Below are positions 43,341 through 55,616 of a stretch of DNA of 64,000 nt, piece after piece. The DNA is from Asparagopsis taxiformis (Eukaryota > Rhodophyta > Florideophyceae > Bonnemaisoniales > Bonnemaisoniaceae), in the NCBI GenBank assembly GCA_030407315.1, contig JALQPE010002716.1, positions 26,466 to 90,465 on the forward strand, read 5' to 3'. Positions within the stretch are counted from its first letter, which is position 1. The number at the start of each line of letters is the position of its first letter. Below the pieces are notes generated by a model that saw only the letters and a program-made list of their open reading frames with translations, was not told the DNA's origin and did not search any database. Position numbers and translations under genes: made by a program.

Positions 43341-44087
43341 ACTCGGTAGTGGCTCGATTAGTGCTTTTCCGATGGGCTGGGACGCGTGCGGCTTCGTTCC
43401 CCTCTTCGGCCGCGTCGCCTATTCGGCGACGCGGCAGGTTCTTGTTGTGATTTCGGATGATAGACAACGCTTGGAAATACATCAATACCTCGAACGTTTC
43501 CGGTGGAGCAAGAACGAAGGCGCTTGGTTCCCCGCGCTGCGGCGCCTGTAGTGGCGAAGGAAGCATGTTACATCCAATAAGGAAGGTCTGCGGCACGATC
43601 CCAGAAAGGATGCAGTGCTCAACCCATTGCCCGATACGCTCATCCTGTCTTGAAAACTCGGCAATGGGTGTAATGCCACACGAACAATCTGCTTGGCTCG
43701 CTCAACGTTCATCTCTGCCATGACGATTTCGGCAACATCCGCCTCGACTCCAGCATTCTTCGAACGACCGCTGAAGGCCATGTTGAGTCGACCTTGCAGC
43801 GCCAGAAATTGTTCTTCCGTGCCCTGCGCAACCCAAGCGCCAAGGTCCGCGTATGTGAAACCTCCCGGCTTGTCCGTCAAGTCTGCGAAACTTGAGTGGG
43901 CGAATAAATCCAGCAAGAGGCGGAGGAAGTCTTTGCCAGCGAGAGTAGTTTCGCGGGCGGCGCGACCTACGTTTCGACATGTACCCATGTCACTAGAATC
44001 CTCCCAAGGGCTAGCGGGTTCGCGCAGAATTGGCACGGTTGCGTCGTCAACGATCGGATTGCTGTTGCGCCTGCGCTTATTCGTCAT
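43341..44087 (-). pseudogene. Truncated, frameshifted GC-rich gene of unknown function
   Basis: From ATG 44087 a frame with a basic start (MTNKRRRNSNP) runs through FADLTDKPGGFTYADLGAWV and GRSKNAGVEADVAEIVMAEM to about 43660, where coding character switches frame to AEFSRQDERIGQWVEHCILS and GEPSAFVLAPPETFEVLMYF. That second frame ends inside the GGCAGTA repeats at the giant-element border (EFEIKK, then repeat-derived codons). The gene therefore seems to have lost its 3' part to the insertion and to carry one frameshift. It shares the GC-rich style of the minus-strand gene on the other side of the element. No family recognised. Confidence 0.5.
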
Positions 44088-44416
44088 AATGGAATGAGTG
44101 GAAATTCGGTACAGGATGGCGACCGCTCGGCGAGACAGTCAAATTTGACGACGTATCTCGTGACGTTTGCACTCTTTCGTGAGGAACACTGGTTGATATC
44201 GAACGGAACAGAGTATACGGGTACACAGCAATGGAAAGGTCTTGAAACCCGTAACCGGTGTAGGTAATAAGTTGTGACGGATACGTGGTAGAGAAAAAGT
44301 TTAAAAAGATTGTGATTCCCTGTCTTTGAGTGTTGTACTGCACGGCCGCCATGGCGGCTGTGACTGCAGTCACATAGGTTATCACAGGTGCATCACGCTT
44401 ACCAGGTGAGCGACAT

Positions 44417-44628
44417 CCGGACGGCCACTGGACATGGGGATGTCCAGCTCAGATGCATTGCTGGCCAGCCCAGAAATTGTAATATTTCGGGCAGAAAAAA
44501 TATTGCACAAAACATCGATTTGGGCGGTCGATTGTGCCGTACGGCACACACCCATCTCAAAAACATGTTCACATGTGCATGTTTTTGAGAATAGCCCAAA
44601 TTTTAATTCAAATCAGGATGCAGATATT
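44417..44628. repeat. Hairpin-rich dispersed repeat, copy 1
   Basis: The shared unit reads in order: GATGTCCAGCTCAGATGCAT, GGCCAGCCCAGAAATT with its inverse AATTTCGGGC, a GTGCCGTACGGCAC palindrome, and CTCAAAAACATG with its inverse CATGTTTTTGAG, ending AATAGCCCAAATTTTAATTC. Three stem-forming segments in 200 bases suggest a folded RNA or a MITE-like element. Confidence 0.85.
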
Positions 44629-44899
44629 CGCCTTCTAGCATTGTCAGAACACATTCGTATAACCACATTTGGAGAACCTGAGCCCAGAGCTATCGGTTTT
44701 GGCGGGAGCTAAGCCATATCTCATATAATCAGTAACTACTTCCCGTCAGCTGAGTGGTGGAGCCCCTGCTATTTCTACCAACGAGACATACGGGGTGTCA
44801 ACTCGGCAATCGTATATGATTTGGGTGCTAAATTTATTCAAGAGACGAATGGGCTTCGAACAGGAGCCCAACAACGTTTTCTTGTGATCCATGGGTATA

Positions 44900-45240
44900 G
44901 GACTATTCTATTCTTCTCCAGGCTTCCACCATAGCCTCCTCCACCACCTCCGTTAATGGATCGAATATCCGAACCGCACCTCAACATGCTTTTCTTCTCA
45001 TCCATGGGTACTGACATCTCCGAGATGTGAGTCACATGTTCTGCAGGCTTCCACCGTAGCCGCCTCCTCCGCCTCCGTTAATGGCAACAATATCCGAACC
45101 GGACCTCAACATGTTTTTCTTCTCATCCATGGGTACTGACATCTCACATGTTCAACATGTGAGATGTCAGTACCGGAAAAGTTCTCCAGGCTTCCTCCGT
45201 AGCCACCTCCTCCACCTCCGTCTGTGGGAATCAACACAAC
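44900..45240. repeat. About 3 tandem blocks with Gly-rich coding potential
   Basis: Blocks of about 125 bases repeat (CTTCCACCATAGCC, CTCCACCACCTCCGTTAATG, TTCTTCTCATCCATGGGTAC). On the minus strand they encode an INGGGGGGYGGSL motif preceded by MDEKKSMLRCGSDI. This may be an exon remnant of a glycine-rich protein; no complete gene is present. Confidence 0.6.
45132..45174. repeat. Perfect 43-bp palindrome with single-base centre
   Basis: Arms of 21 bases, GGTACTGACATCTCACATGTT and its inverse, flank a lone C at 45153. It lies within the Gly-rich tandem block. Confidence 0.9.
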
Positions 45241-45754
45241 ATGACCACTGCGTCTTACCTCACACCCACATCTCTCCGGGATGAAAACGGACGGACGACA
45301 TAGGGTTTGTAGACGTTTAGAATCTTGTTAGAAAAAAAGTAAACGAAAGAGAACTTCTCTTTCATTGAATGATATCTCGTCCCTGTCGCAATATGTTCCA
45401 TTTTCAATTTCTCGGGTTGCACACCCATCATGGGTGATGAAGGCCTGGATCGAACCCTCCGAGGGTCTTCGATGGATAGGACAGATAGTGGAAGGCTTCT
45501 AAGCCTGTGACCAAGCGGCTATTGATTGGTTGGAGGAAGGAAATTACAGAGGAAATATAGCTGAGTACGGTGCTCGCGATAGCTGTTAGGTTAAAGTCAA
45601 ATATGTTTTTCGATTATTTTTCGTACGGAAATGCCTTGCAAAAGACGATGCTTTGTCGTTCTCCTGGAGGGAGTCCGTTGCATTGCACTCAATTCGAGAG
45701 CATCGTCATGAAGGAGAGGATTCTTTCTGCTTGTTAGAATCGGTTTAGAGCAGA

Positions 45755-46815
45755 TAGCTAATGCATTACTGGCCAGCCCAGAAATTGTAGAATTTCGGGC
45801 AGCAAAAATATTGTAAAAAACCTTGATTTCAGCGGGTCGATTGTGCCGTACGGCACACCCCCATCTCAAAAACATGTTCACATGTGCATGTTTTTGAGAA
45901 TAGCCCAAATTTTAATTCTAATCAAGGTGTCTAATTTGGCCACAACGGCCCCAGGCACCGGCCGCCGCCCCGAGTGGGGTTGTCACTGGCTTCTGTAAGC
46001 ACTAACTGTAAGGCTAAATGGCGTCTGACGAAGGGTCAATTTCAGGCTCAATACGCCAGGGACAGGTCTTGGTCCTTGTTCCATCATGGTCCCACCCCAC
46101 TCTCTCACGACCAACCTGAAATGGACGTCCGGTGGATGTCCAGCTCGATTGCACTGCTGGCCGGCCCAGAAATTCTAAAATTTCGGGCACAAAAAAATTG
46201 TAAAAAATCAACGATTTGGGCGGGTCGATTGTGCCGTACGGCACACCCCCATCTCAAAAACATGTTCACATGTGCATGTTTTTGAGAATAGCCCAAATTT
46301 TAATTCAAATCAGGGTGTCTAATTTGGCCACAACGGCCCCAGGCACCGGCCGCCGCCCCGAGCGGGGTCATCACTGGCTTCTGTAAGCACTAACTGTGAG
46401 GCTAAATGGCGCCGAAAGATGGGTCGATTCCAGGCTTTAAGCCTAAGTTATGCTAGGGAGAAATCTTCTTCCGTGTTTCATAATGGTCCCGCCTTACTCC
46501 CTCAACACAAACAATACTCACCCATCACGTTACTCATATTCCGTGCACTTTATATTAGTAGTGAACCCGCCTGCTTAGTTGCTGCAATGCGTGGATGTAG
46601 GCAGCACACGACCAACCTGAAATGGACGTCCGGTGGATGTCCAGCTCAGATGCATTGCTGGCCAGCCCAGAAATTCTACAATTTCGGGCACAAAAAATCT
46701 TGCAAAAATCAACGATTTGGGCGGGTCGATTGTGCCGTACGGCACACCCCCATCTCAAAAACATGTTCACATGTGCATGTTTTTGAGAATAGCCCAAATT
46801 TGAACTCAAATCAGG
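45755..46815. repeat. Hairpin-rich dispersed repeat, copies 2-4 (left bracket)
   Basis: Three further copies of the 44.4-kb repeat lie at about 45755-45925, 46110-46310 and 46610-46805. They are spaced by a shared linker (GGTGTCTAATTTGGCCACAA, GGCACCGGCCGCCGCC, CTGGCTTCTGTAAGCACTAA). All have the same orientation as copies 5-7 beyond the next gene. Confidence 0.85.
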
Positions 46816-47158
46816 GTGTTCCCCGGATAAAGGGGTGCTCGCAGCCGCCCCAAAAGCCGCCTAGCTTGACAGCTGTAATTTTAACACATTACACATCAAG
46901 GACACTGCCTGCTTCACGCCACCTCGTCAGGTTTCGAGAGCCCGACTCGGGCCCGTTCCGAACGGACACTCACATCTCGATTGCCTGTCTTGCATTCCAG
47001 CGGTCACGATAGGTGTGTACCTAACAAAATTTCGGTTGTATTGTGTTATTATTTCCAGCGATTGGCGTTCACGACAATTCTTCAACGTGAAACATACCAT
47101 CCACATCACTCGAATACGTCAACGTCAACCATCTCTTTTCCTTTCCAACTCAACAACC

Positions 47159-50100
47159 ATGGCGGATACGCATTTCAGCAGTTTGTTTTCAACGGTTTGC
47201 GGCGATCAAGTGAGCGCGTCAGCGGAGTCGCGCGGACTCAAGCGCGGCGTCGATGTCGACTTGTTTGCGGACGTGGACGGTGCGGCTGTGCATATTGGGA
47301 CGGCTTCGGTGAGCACTGCTGGTGGCGATGTTGGCCTTCCGCGCACGCTGCACAACCACAAGCTGCCGGAAACCGACGAGGCAGACTATATCGTCGTGCG
47401 CAACATTGCGACTAAGGACAACTTCAAGGACCTCCCGTTCCCGTACATGTTTGATGGCGCCGAGGGACCGCCGGAGACGATGGGTGGAGCATACGCCGCG
47501 GCGTTTTACCCTTGGGATACTCGGATGATGCGCCCCGCTGCGGAGGATGGCCCTAGCGACATTCGTACCCCTGCTGCAGCGTCAAACTTCAACGCAGCGA
47601 CGAACCAGGCCAGCTCGGGACGGATGCCCAGTACCGGTCCGGCAGGCGAAATCACTGGTTCGGGGGGTACGAAGCATCCAGCACGCTCCGTCCCGGTTTC
47701 GGGAGGCACGAAGCGCCCTGCTCGCTCTGCTAGAGCCTCCAGTGGAGGCACGAAGCACCCTGCTCGCTCCAACGTCACCGAAGCTACTACGCAGGACGTA
47801 ACCGAGGTGGACGACGAACCGGAGGTGGCGGAAAGCATTCGTGAGCAGCAGGGGACGCAAATTACGGTGCCCAAGTTTGTGACGTCGGATTACGTCGGAC
47901 AAGGAGCGACTGTGTTGGTGAGGCAGCTAGTGGAACCGGCCGTGACCCTTCGCGATGTGAAAGAAGACCACGTGGAGGACCTGCGCAACAATATGTTGGC
48001 TGTGGGGTATGTGAGCTCTTCGCGTATCACTGTGACGGTGCTGAGGTCGCAGAACACGCATCTGCCCGCCGACACGCGTCTGTTCCAGAATGGCAAATTC
48101 CATGCCAATGCGAACGTGACCGTGATCGACGGACTGCATCGTCTCAATGCTATGCATAGCATTGCGGATGACTTCACGCGCCTCACCCGTATGCACAGAA
48201 CCAAGCTGCCACAGGACGCAACCGCTTGCGCTGGGTTACTCAGCCTCTGGATGTGTACTACCTTCGCCGCAAGGACAACAGTGATCTTCAGCCTCATGAG
48301 ATCATCCACAAGAGTGCAGAGTCGAACCATACGACTGGGACGCAACTGACGGAGCGCTCCCTGTTTCGAATCTTGTCGTCCATCCAGCAGTTCATCCGTA
48401 CGATTGCTGTTGCAAATAACGTGGAAAACGCTGGCGACTTGCGTGAGTCTGATGTCATCCGAACATTGTTCGAGGCGCAGTTCATGGGGATGATGAATTC
48501 AACGAACACGGCCCGGCGGTGGACGCGTTTGGCTATAGCAACGCTGAAGCATCCTGTTCTCGACGAAGTGTTGCGTGAGCTGAACAATTCTGAGCGCCGC
48601 AACGAGATTGGGATAACGCACCTGGACCACAAGATAGTGCGCGAGTTGCTGGAAGAAAACTTTGTCTTCGTCTTGCGTGGTCTTTCGGAGTACTTGAACC
48701 CTGCTCATGGTGGACGTCCGGATGGACGCTTTGACGTGAACGACTTCTATAAATACGTCCGTCGCGTGACTGCAATCGCAAATTCTCTGTACGCTGCGTA
48801 TGGGCGCCCAAAGAGTATTATGCGCAAGTCATTTCTGAGCACAGAGATGGCAATTGGGTCGGTTAAGCAGCCGAAGGAGTTGCAATGGCATCTCACCAAT
48901 GCCATTGCAATGTATAGAGGGGACGACCGGAGCAGTGAGGTTCGAATGCGACGGAGAACCACGCGTTTACAGGATTTGGAAACGAACTTGAAAGAGTTTT
49001 TCAATCCGACATTGAAGAAGAAGACTAAGGCTCGACGCAAACGCCGCCCTTCTGCTGCCAATGTGAGACTCACTCACAAGAAGCAGCGGAATGTCGAACA
49101 TGAGCCTGCTTCGCATGGCATCCGCCGCCGTTCACAGCGACTTCGCTCGACGGGGAGCACACGCCTCGAGGAAGAAGAGCCGGTTGTGGTACAACAATCC
49201 GCCGGGGAAGAAGAGCAGGCCGTTGTTGATAAACCCACCGATCAACAACAAGCCACTGTTTCCGGTGATGAGGGTGACGAAGACTCCGCCCGTTCCCCCG
49301 ATTCTGCCGTTGAGATTGTCCCCCAAGATAACCAACGTGCTGGTGCGACTCCCTCCAACCAAGAATCTGTCCATACCGCTTCGGACGAGGAAGACAAACA
49401 GGGTGCAGACGAGGGCCAAGTCGAAAGCAAGGGGGTCCGCGAAGTGACAATTACACTCACTGTTCCGGAAGGAGTCGAAGTCGATGAAGACGGTTACATC
49501 GTTCGTGACTCTCCTTCTGAACACGACCTCCTGTTCGACGACCGTATGCCATCTCTTCCCGACGATTTCGAAGTCAAAGACCGAGCCGAAGGGCATCATC
49601 TGGCGCAGCGTCCCGCGGACGTCATCGCATCGGTGAGGGTTGGCTGTCTGCCCCCGATTGAGCTCAGGTTGTTATTGGAGAGTGTGGAAATCGATGAGGA
49701 GGGCAGAGAGGTGAGGTATTTGAAGCAAGTGGCGATGGACCCTGTGTTTGAGGGGCTGCATATTCCGGAACAACATCGGGCTCGTCATCTTGTTTTCGAG
49801 ATCGACACCATCTATCCGATGTTTTTCGCAGCGTGGAAGATGACTGCCAAGGCGATGTGTGAGCCTACATCGACGTTTCTACCCTCGAGGCTGGACTTCG
49901 CCCAGGTTGCGCGAATGTCTACAAGCTGGAAGGATTCGTATGAGGCCGGCACTGGTATGGCGTACTTCCACAATTGCCGAACGGAAATCAACGAGCGAGG
50001 GTATACGGTGATGCACAATTTCGCGGATGTAAGCTACCTCGATGCGTCGGACAAGTTCCCATTTGACTTGGGTCTCATGGAAGAAATTCCTAACCAGGAA

Positions 50101-51108
50101 TTGTTTCGGTACTTCTTGGGAACATGGGAGGGTGAGGAGGTGCACAAGGACCCTGGGAACCGGCAGCTGTGGAGTCCCATTGTCAATACAGGGGACGATG
50201 AAACAGATGAGAAGAACCGGAATGAGGGGAGGGCTCGCTTCACGTCTACGCGCCACTGCCTGGTTGACTATGCCGAGAACGACGAGTCGCGTACCGACCG
50301 GTTCAAGTTTGTGACGCGGCGAGCCCTGCTGGATGTGTGGTTGGGAATCCTTGTCCGGCTGATAGGGCTGGAGGAGTGCGGTTTACCGGGAGAAAAACTT
50401 GTCATGCCGGCATCTGGGGGACGGTTTTTGATAACGGGAAAGGGGTGTCCTCGGCAGGTCCCACACAATGATTTCCCTGTTCCTCCTCGCGACCGCAAAG
50501 ATCAACTTCCGGGTTACTTTGTTATTGCCAACGGAGATGACCCATTCCCTATCTGGGTGTGTCCAGGGTCCCACAAGTACGTCTTTTCCAAAGCGCTGGA
50601 ATTAGATATGTACGCCAAGACGATGAAGCTGAAGAAGGTAATCGTTCCGCCACGTTCAGTCTTCATCGGTCACGGCCATGTACAACATGCCGGGGCAGGG
50701 CATGTCGACAGAGTTGTGTCACACACGACAACGAGGTATCACACGTATTTCAGGAATGCGTCGTATCCGATTCCCGACAATGTTTCGTTTGGTTTCATCA
50801 GGCGGTTGGGATTCGAAGAAGAAGTAATCGCCAATGCTCCGCGCCGGTCTGCCAGGCAAAGTCAACCGGCACCTGTCAATGTTCGCCACAAGACAGTTGT
50901 TCCCATCCCGGTCAAGAAAGATCGTAGGCCAAAGACAGGGCAGCTGGGAATGATGCGGATGAAGACGACAGAACGCAAGCCAGAAAGCAAGCCTATAGCC
51001 CACACAATTAGTGGGGTCCCGTTGATGCCTATTCTGCCGGGAGATCCTGAATATCAAATTCAGTATTATAGTGAGGACGAAGAGGAAGAACAGTTTTCCG
51101 ACGGCTAG
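47159..51108 (+). pseudogene. ParB/Srx-like + 2-oxoglutarate/Fe(II) dioxygenase, copy C, one frameshift
   Basis: The frame from ATG 47159 (MADTHFSSLF) carries the ParB/Srx signature VTVIDGLHRLNAM (D324-R328). Close to 48226 it must shift into the next frame, which reads RWVTQPLDVYYLRRKDN, the equivalent of FTPFEVLGL in copy B. The second frame has no ATG and stays open for 960 codons to 51106-51108. It contains an Arg/Ser-rich linker (IRRRSQRLRSTG), acidic low complexity, and a dioxygenase with VPHNDFP (Fe ligands H and D at 747/749 of the second frame), YFVIANGDDPF, PPRSVFIGHGHVQHAG (H821) and TTRYHTYF (R837). Apart from the single break everything is intact. Decay, an assembly error or recoding cannot be told apart here. 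The gene is GC-rich and lies outside the two mapped elements. Confidence 0.7.
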
Positions 51109-51384
51109 ATAGCTTAACAACAACTACTTTAGGAAACAATTATCGAGAATATAATCATCTCCTTTATCACTTTCAATCTATGAACCTAGTATAATGTACT
51201 TCCGTTCCATGCTTTCAAACTAGATTTTCCATTCCCTCGTGGGTTGGAGCATGATTTCCAGGACGATTCCCTCACATCTCTAGACTCGATGGTCTATGGT
51301 AGAAATAGCAGAACAATTGGGTTTGTACGTGCTTCATCGCCTACTTGCTTCCGGTAATGTGTGGACGTGCACGATACACGATCA

Positions 51385-52415
51385 ACCTGAAATGGACGTC
51401 CGGTGGATGTCCAGCTCAGATGCATTGCTGGCCAGCCCAGAAATTCTACAATTTCGGGCACAAAAAAATTGTAAAAAATCATCGATTTCGGCGGGTCGTT
51501 TGTGCCGTACGGCACACCCCCATCTCAAAAACATGTTCACATGTGCATGTTTTTGAGAATAGCCCAAATTTTAATTCTAATCAAGGTGTCTAATTTGGCC
51601 ACAACGGCCCCAGGCACCGGCCGCCGCCCCGAGTGGGGTTGTCACTGGCTTCTGTAAGCACCAACTGTAAGCCAAAATCGCGTCTTACGAGGGTTTGATT
51701 CCAGGCTTTAAGCCTAAGTTATGCTAGGGTGACATCTTTTTCCCTGTTTCATCATGGTCCCGCCTTATTCCTTCACGACAAACACTACTCACCCATCACG
51801 TTACTCATATTCCGTGCACTTTGTATTAGTAGTGAACCCGCCTGCTTAGTTTGTGCAATGCGTCGATGTAGGCAGCACACGACTAACCTGAAATGGACGT
51901 CTGGCGGATGTCCAGCTCAGATGCATTGCTGGCCAGCCCAGAAATTCTACAATTTCGGGCACAAAAAAAATTGCAAAAAATCATCGATTTGGGCGGGTCG
52001 ATTGTGCCGTACGGCACACCCCCATCTCAAAAACATGTTCACATGTGCATGTTTTTGAGAATAGCCCAAATTTTAATTCAAATCAGGGTGTCTAATTTGG
52101 CCACAACGGCCCCAGGAACCAGAGCCGCCGCCCCGATCGGGGGCTATCACTGGCGTCTGTAAGCACCAACTGTAAGCCGGAACCGGCCACCGCCCCGATC
52201 GGGGCTATCACTGGCTTCTATAAGCACCAACTGTAAGCCAAAATCGCGTCTCACGACGGGTCGATTTCAGGCTCAATACGCCAGGGACAGGTCTTGGTCC
52301 TTGTTTCATCATGGTCCCGCCCCACTCTCTCACGACCAACCTGAAATGGACGTCCGGTGGATGTCCAGCTCGATTGCACTGCTGGCCAGCCCAGAAATTC
52401 TAAAATTTCCGAAAA
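51385..52415. repeat. Hairpin-rich dispersed repeat, copies 5-7 (right bracket)
   Basis: Copies at about 51390-51585 and 51885-52085 are complete. A third at 52335-52410 is cut off after the AAATTTC stem and followed by unrelated sequence. The GGCACCGGCCGCCGCC linker also recurs. Together with copies 2-4 they flank copy C as direct repeats. Confidence 0.85.
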
Positions 52416-53037
52416 ATCAATTTGGTGACCCAGCATCTCCTGTGCCGAAAATTCCCGCAGTCACTTCTGATATACTATATCGTAGTAGTAGTAGTAGTCT
52501 AGACGTGTTTCGCACTTGTACGCATCAGGGAAGGCTGCACGGAAGGTTGAGACTACGCTACTTGTGTACCGCGTCGTCTGAAATAGCGAGTAGTGTTTGT
52601 TGTATAGTTGTGGAGTATGCGTCTAGTGGTTTGTAAAGCTTGCAGAACGGGATAGGGATGTGGGTGGCCCTATTTTATGAATACATGAGTACCAATATTC
52701 AAGGGTGACAAAGCGGAAAGGCATACGTTCATACATGTTTGAGATTGCATAGTGGAGAAAATATTTACATCGAAATTTACATGGAGCAGATGGAGGTTTT
52801 AAGGATGAGGTATGAGAGGAAGAAAATTCTTCTATGGTATGAGGATGTGTTCTGTGGAGGGATGCAATCTTGGGATGGTACAGGGGGAGGTGGAAATGTA
52901 CGGAGTGCGGGTTTAGAATGGAGTGTGATTCGGAGAGGAGTGCCGACAAGCATATTATGGGGATTGGGGAGACGCTGCGGGGTGTTGGGGTAGTGAGGGC
53001 GGAGGAGGTGTTTAGGTGGGACCGTAGGAGGGTGCGG
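52416..53037. other. Flank of the inverted-repeat element, possible zinc-finger remnant
   Basis: No intact gene. The G-rich 52790-53036 stretch encodes, across shifting frames, fragments such as RWKCTECGFRMECDSERSAD and MRYERKKIL, which look like a decayed C2H2-type zinc-finger region. The element starting at 53038 is inserted in it. Confidence 0.35.
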
Positions 53038-54247
53038 AACACAGTGAGCACCAAAATCAGAATATTTATTTTAGAACAGAATTATGTGCACAGTATTCCA
53101 CGGCCATATTTGCCATGTGTCAGTCCTGTACTCCGCTATCATACTAATGAATGATGGATACCATACATACACTGCAGTGTATCATTGGGAGTACCATGTC
53201 TACGGTTCATGTGTTACACAGTGTGTATAACGGACAAATAAAACATAACATTAGTTTTTAGATTGATTTTGATGGAACTTGCTGCAGGTGCTATTTACGT
53301 GGTGGAAAGCAGTCCATCCGAATGTGAGCTGGAGCAAAACCTAATGAGGGGATCGGCGTGTGCAGATGGACCAATTTGAATTGCATTAATGCGCAATTCA
53401 ATATCTCCATTTAATTTGCGTGAAGCACTGACATTGTTTGGAGATTGAAGAGGTCAGCAAGCGTCTGTGATGAGGCAGCTGTCAGCTAGCCAAATGGCTT
53501 AGTTGAAACTCCAGAAGAGCCAGGCGGACAAGCGGACTTCCTGACAGTATATTTGTTCAATCGAGCAGCTCTCGAAATGTTCTTTAATTTATAAGCAGGT
53601 GCACTATTGATTCCAAATTGAACCATAGTCCAATGTACTGTACAGGAATTTGAAATTCCAAAGTTGTCTTTGAGCGTACGCTCGTGTTTTACGTGTCATC
53701 TGTGCAGTGAATTTGTATACATACCAGTCGTTGACATATGGACATGTGTGAAGCACATATCACATCAAAGATAGATCTCAGCTATTGGGTCATTGGGCTG
53801 GAATTTTGAAATTAGGAACTTAATCCAAAATATGCACCGTGGAGGCGCCATCAACGCGATATGTGTGTATCTTCCTGTGATGGTGCTTTCTCAGATAGTC
53901 TGCTCAGGAGAGACACAAAGAGTTTTTGTAAGCGGAAGTCTTTCGATTTGACCCTGTATTGGTAAATCCAATTCTCAACTGCTCTACTCAAGCTTGCAAC
54001 ATACCGGCGCTGGTCACATTCTGCGATCTTCATACGCGGTTGTATAATATTCTAAACTCCGATTGATGTTGGCGGTGCTAGACTGTATGTGCTTCATATC
54101 TAGCTGCGGTTATTCGTTCAAAAGCCGCCTGCTTATTTATTATGACGAAGTATTCATATGGATAATTCCAATTCGTAAGCGGAGAGGAACTACATCTTAC
54201 TTCTTTTTCAGCCTTATTAGAAGCCAAGTGGGTCGAATACACGAGGT
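53038..54247 (+). repeat. Left terminal inverted repeat
   Basis: About 1210 bases. It contains a 60-codon frame (minus strand, 53851-54033) whose identical copy appears on the plus strand at 63001-63183; this reflects repeat identity, not necessarily a gene. Confidence 0.9.
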
Positions 54248-54611
54248 TACAGCATGCTGTCAAACAGGATACATAGTTCTGGATATGATTGAACGTATGC
54301 CCATTCATGCTGGACATGATCTCGTATGTGCGGGTGTGCTTCTATACGCAGTCACATTGTGTGTTCGATCGCTATGGAGATTTATTCTCGAATGGTTGAC
54401 ATCTGGACTTCATTGCTCAACACGGGCTATTTATGAATGGCTTGCACATGAATTCCCCGCTCTGTTTCATTTTATTATGAATGAATTTTGTACACGGTCA
54501 CTGACAGCGACACAGTTTGTGCGCAGTACTCGTGTGTCAGTGACCCCTGAACATCGCCGAAAGATTGAAGATTTTCTATTCACACATGTAGGTATACTTG
54601 ATCATCAATAG
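54066..54611 (+). CDS. Doubtful frame crossing the inner edge of the left repeat
   Basis: 181 codons from ATG 54066. The first third lies in the inverted repeat and is shared with the right end; the rest (HAGHDLVCAGVLLYAV, IYEWLAHEFPALFHFIMN) is unique and hydrophobic. I recognise no family and would not rely on it. Confidence 0.2.
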   Translation: MLAVLDCMCFISSCGYSFKSRLLIYYDEVFIWIIPIRKRRGTTSYFFFSLIRSQVGRIHEVTACCQTGYIVLDMIERMPIHAGHDLVCAGVLLYAVTLCVRSLWRFILEWLTSGLHCSTRAIYEWLAHEFPALFHFIMNEFCTRSLTATQFVRSTRVSVTPEHRRKIEDFLFTHVGILDHQ

Positions 54612-55616
54612 AACAATCGGCAAGTCCGTATCATGCACAAGGGATAGTGCTAGAACTAGACTGCTTACTATAATAAGTAGTCATCACAGTGTTCATTCCA
54701 TCCATTTTTCGTTATATACACAGCACTATTGACACATGTGTCAGTGTGCAGTTGTGGAGATCTCCATTAATAATGACAGTCGCACGCATACGTAGGATAC
54801 ATGCATGCTATTTATCTATGCGATACATACCAACCGTGGCGAGGATGCTTCATGATGCAGAATAATGGTGAGAATATCATACGCATATTTGCAGATCTCA
54901 GCTGAATTCCCAAAATCTGCTATTCAAATTTGCAAGCATGCGTCCTCGCCAACGAGGACGTCCGGATCATGCAGGGTGTTTGCGACAGTGACAGATCTAC
55001 GAAATCGTGCAGCCATCTAAACATTAATGTGTACTCATAGGAGGCATGTATAGAATATATCTATACGATGTATACCAACTGCTACGAAGGTGCTGCGTGC
55101 TAAAGCATAATAGTGAGAATGTCATGTGATACACATGGTGCACATTTGTGCAAATCATGGACTTCAGCTGAGTTCCTATCAAAAACTATATCAAGCTCCA
55201 ATACGACTAATCTTGTTCATGAATCGATACGATACCGCTTCTACCGAATACTCATGGTTGTACATTAAGAATCCGCCAAAAAGAAGCTCTGCGCGTCTAC
55301 ACGTGCATCACATCACTGCACTGGAAAGGATTGGAATCATAGCACAATCGTATCTGGAGCTTTTCAACAACTTGACCGGTTTATTCTCAACCTTCTCTGA
55401 GATAGAATGGAGGACTGGAATTCATCCCTCCTAATTGTTGTAGCAGATACCAGGTCATTGTCGGGGTAAGGTGCACTAAAAAAGAACGAAGCCCCATTGT
55501 CATGAATAAGCGGCTATGAAGGGGTACCATCAAAACAGTAATCACTTCAATTCATAATTTGCGCATGACGAAAAGCATCATACCGGAGTGGAAATGCTTC
55601 TCGAGCTCTTGAAGGT
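54612..55616. other. Non-coding stretch inside the element
   Basis: AT-rich, with a diverged internal duplication: ATACATACCAACCGTGGCGAGGATGCT at about 54823 resembles a stretch at about 55069, each followed by an AATAGTGAGAAT-type word. No gene supported. Confidence 0.4.
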
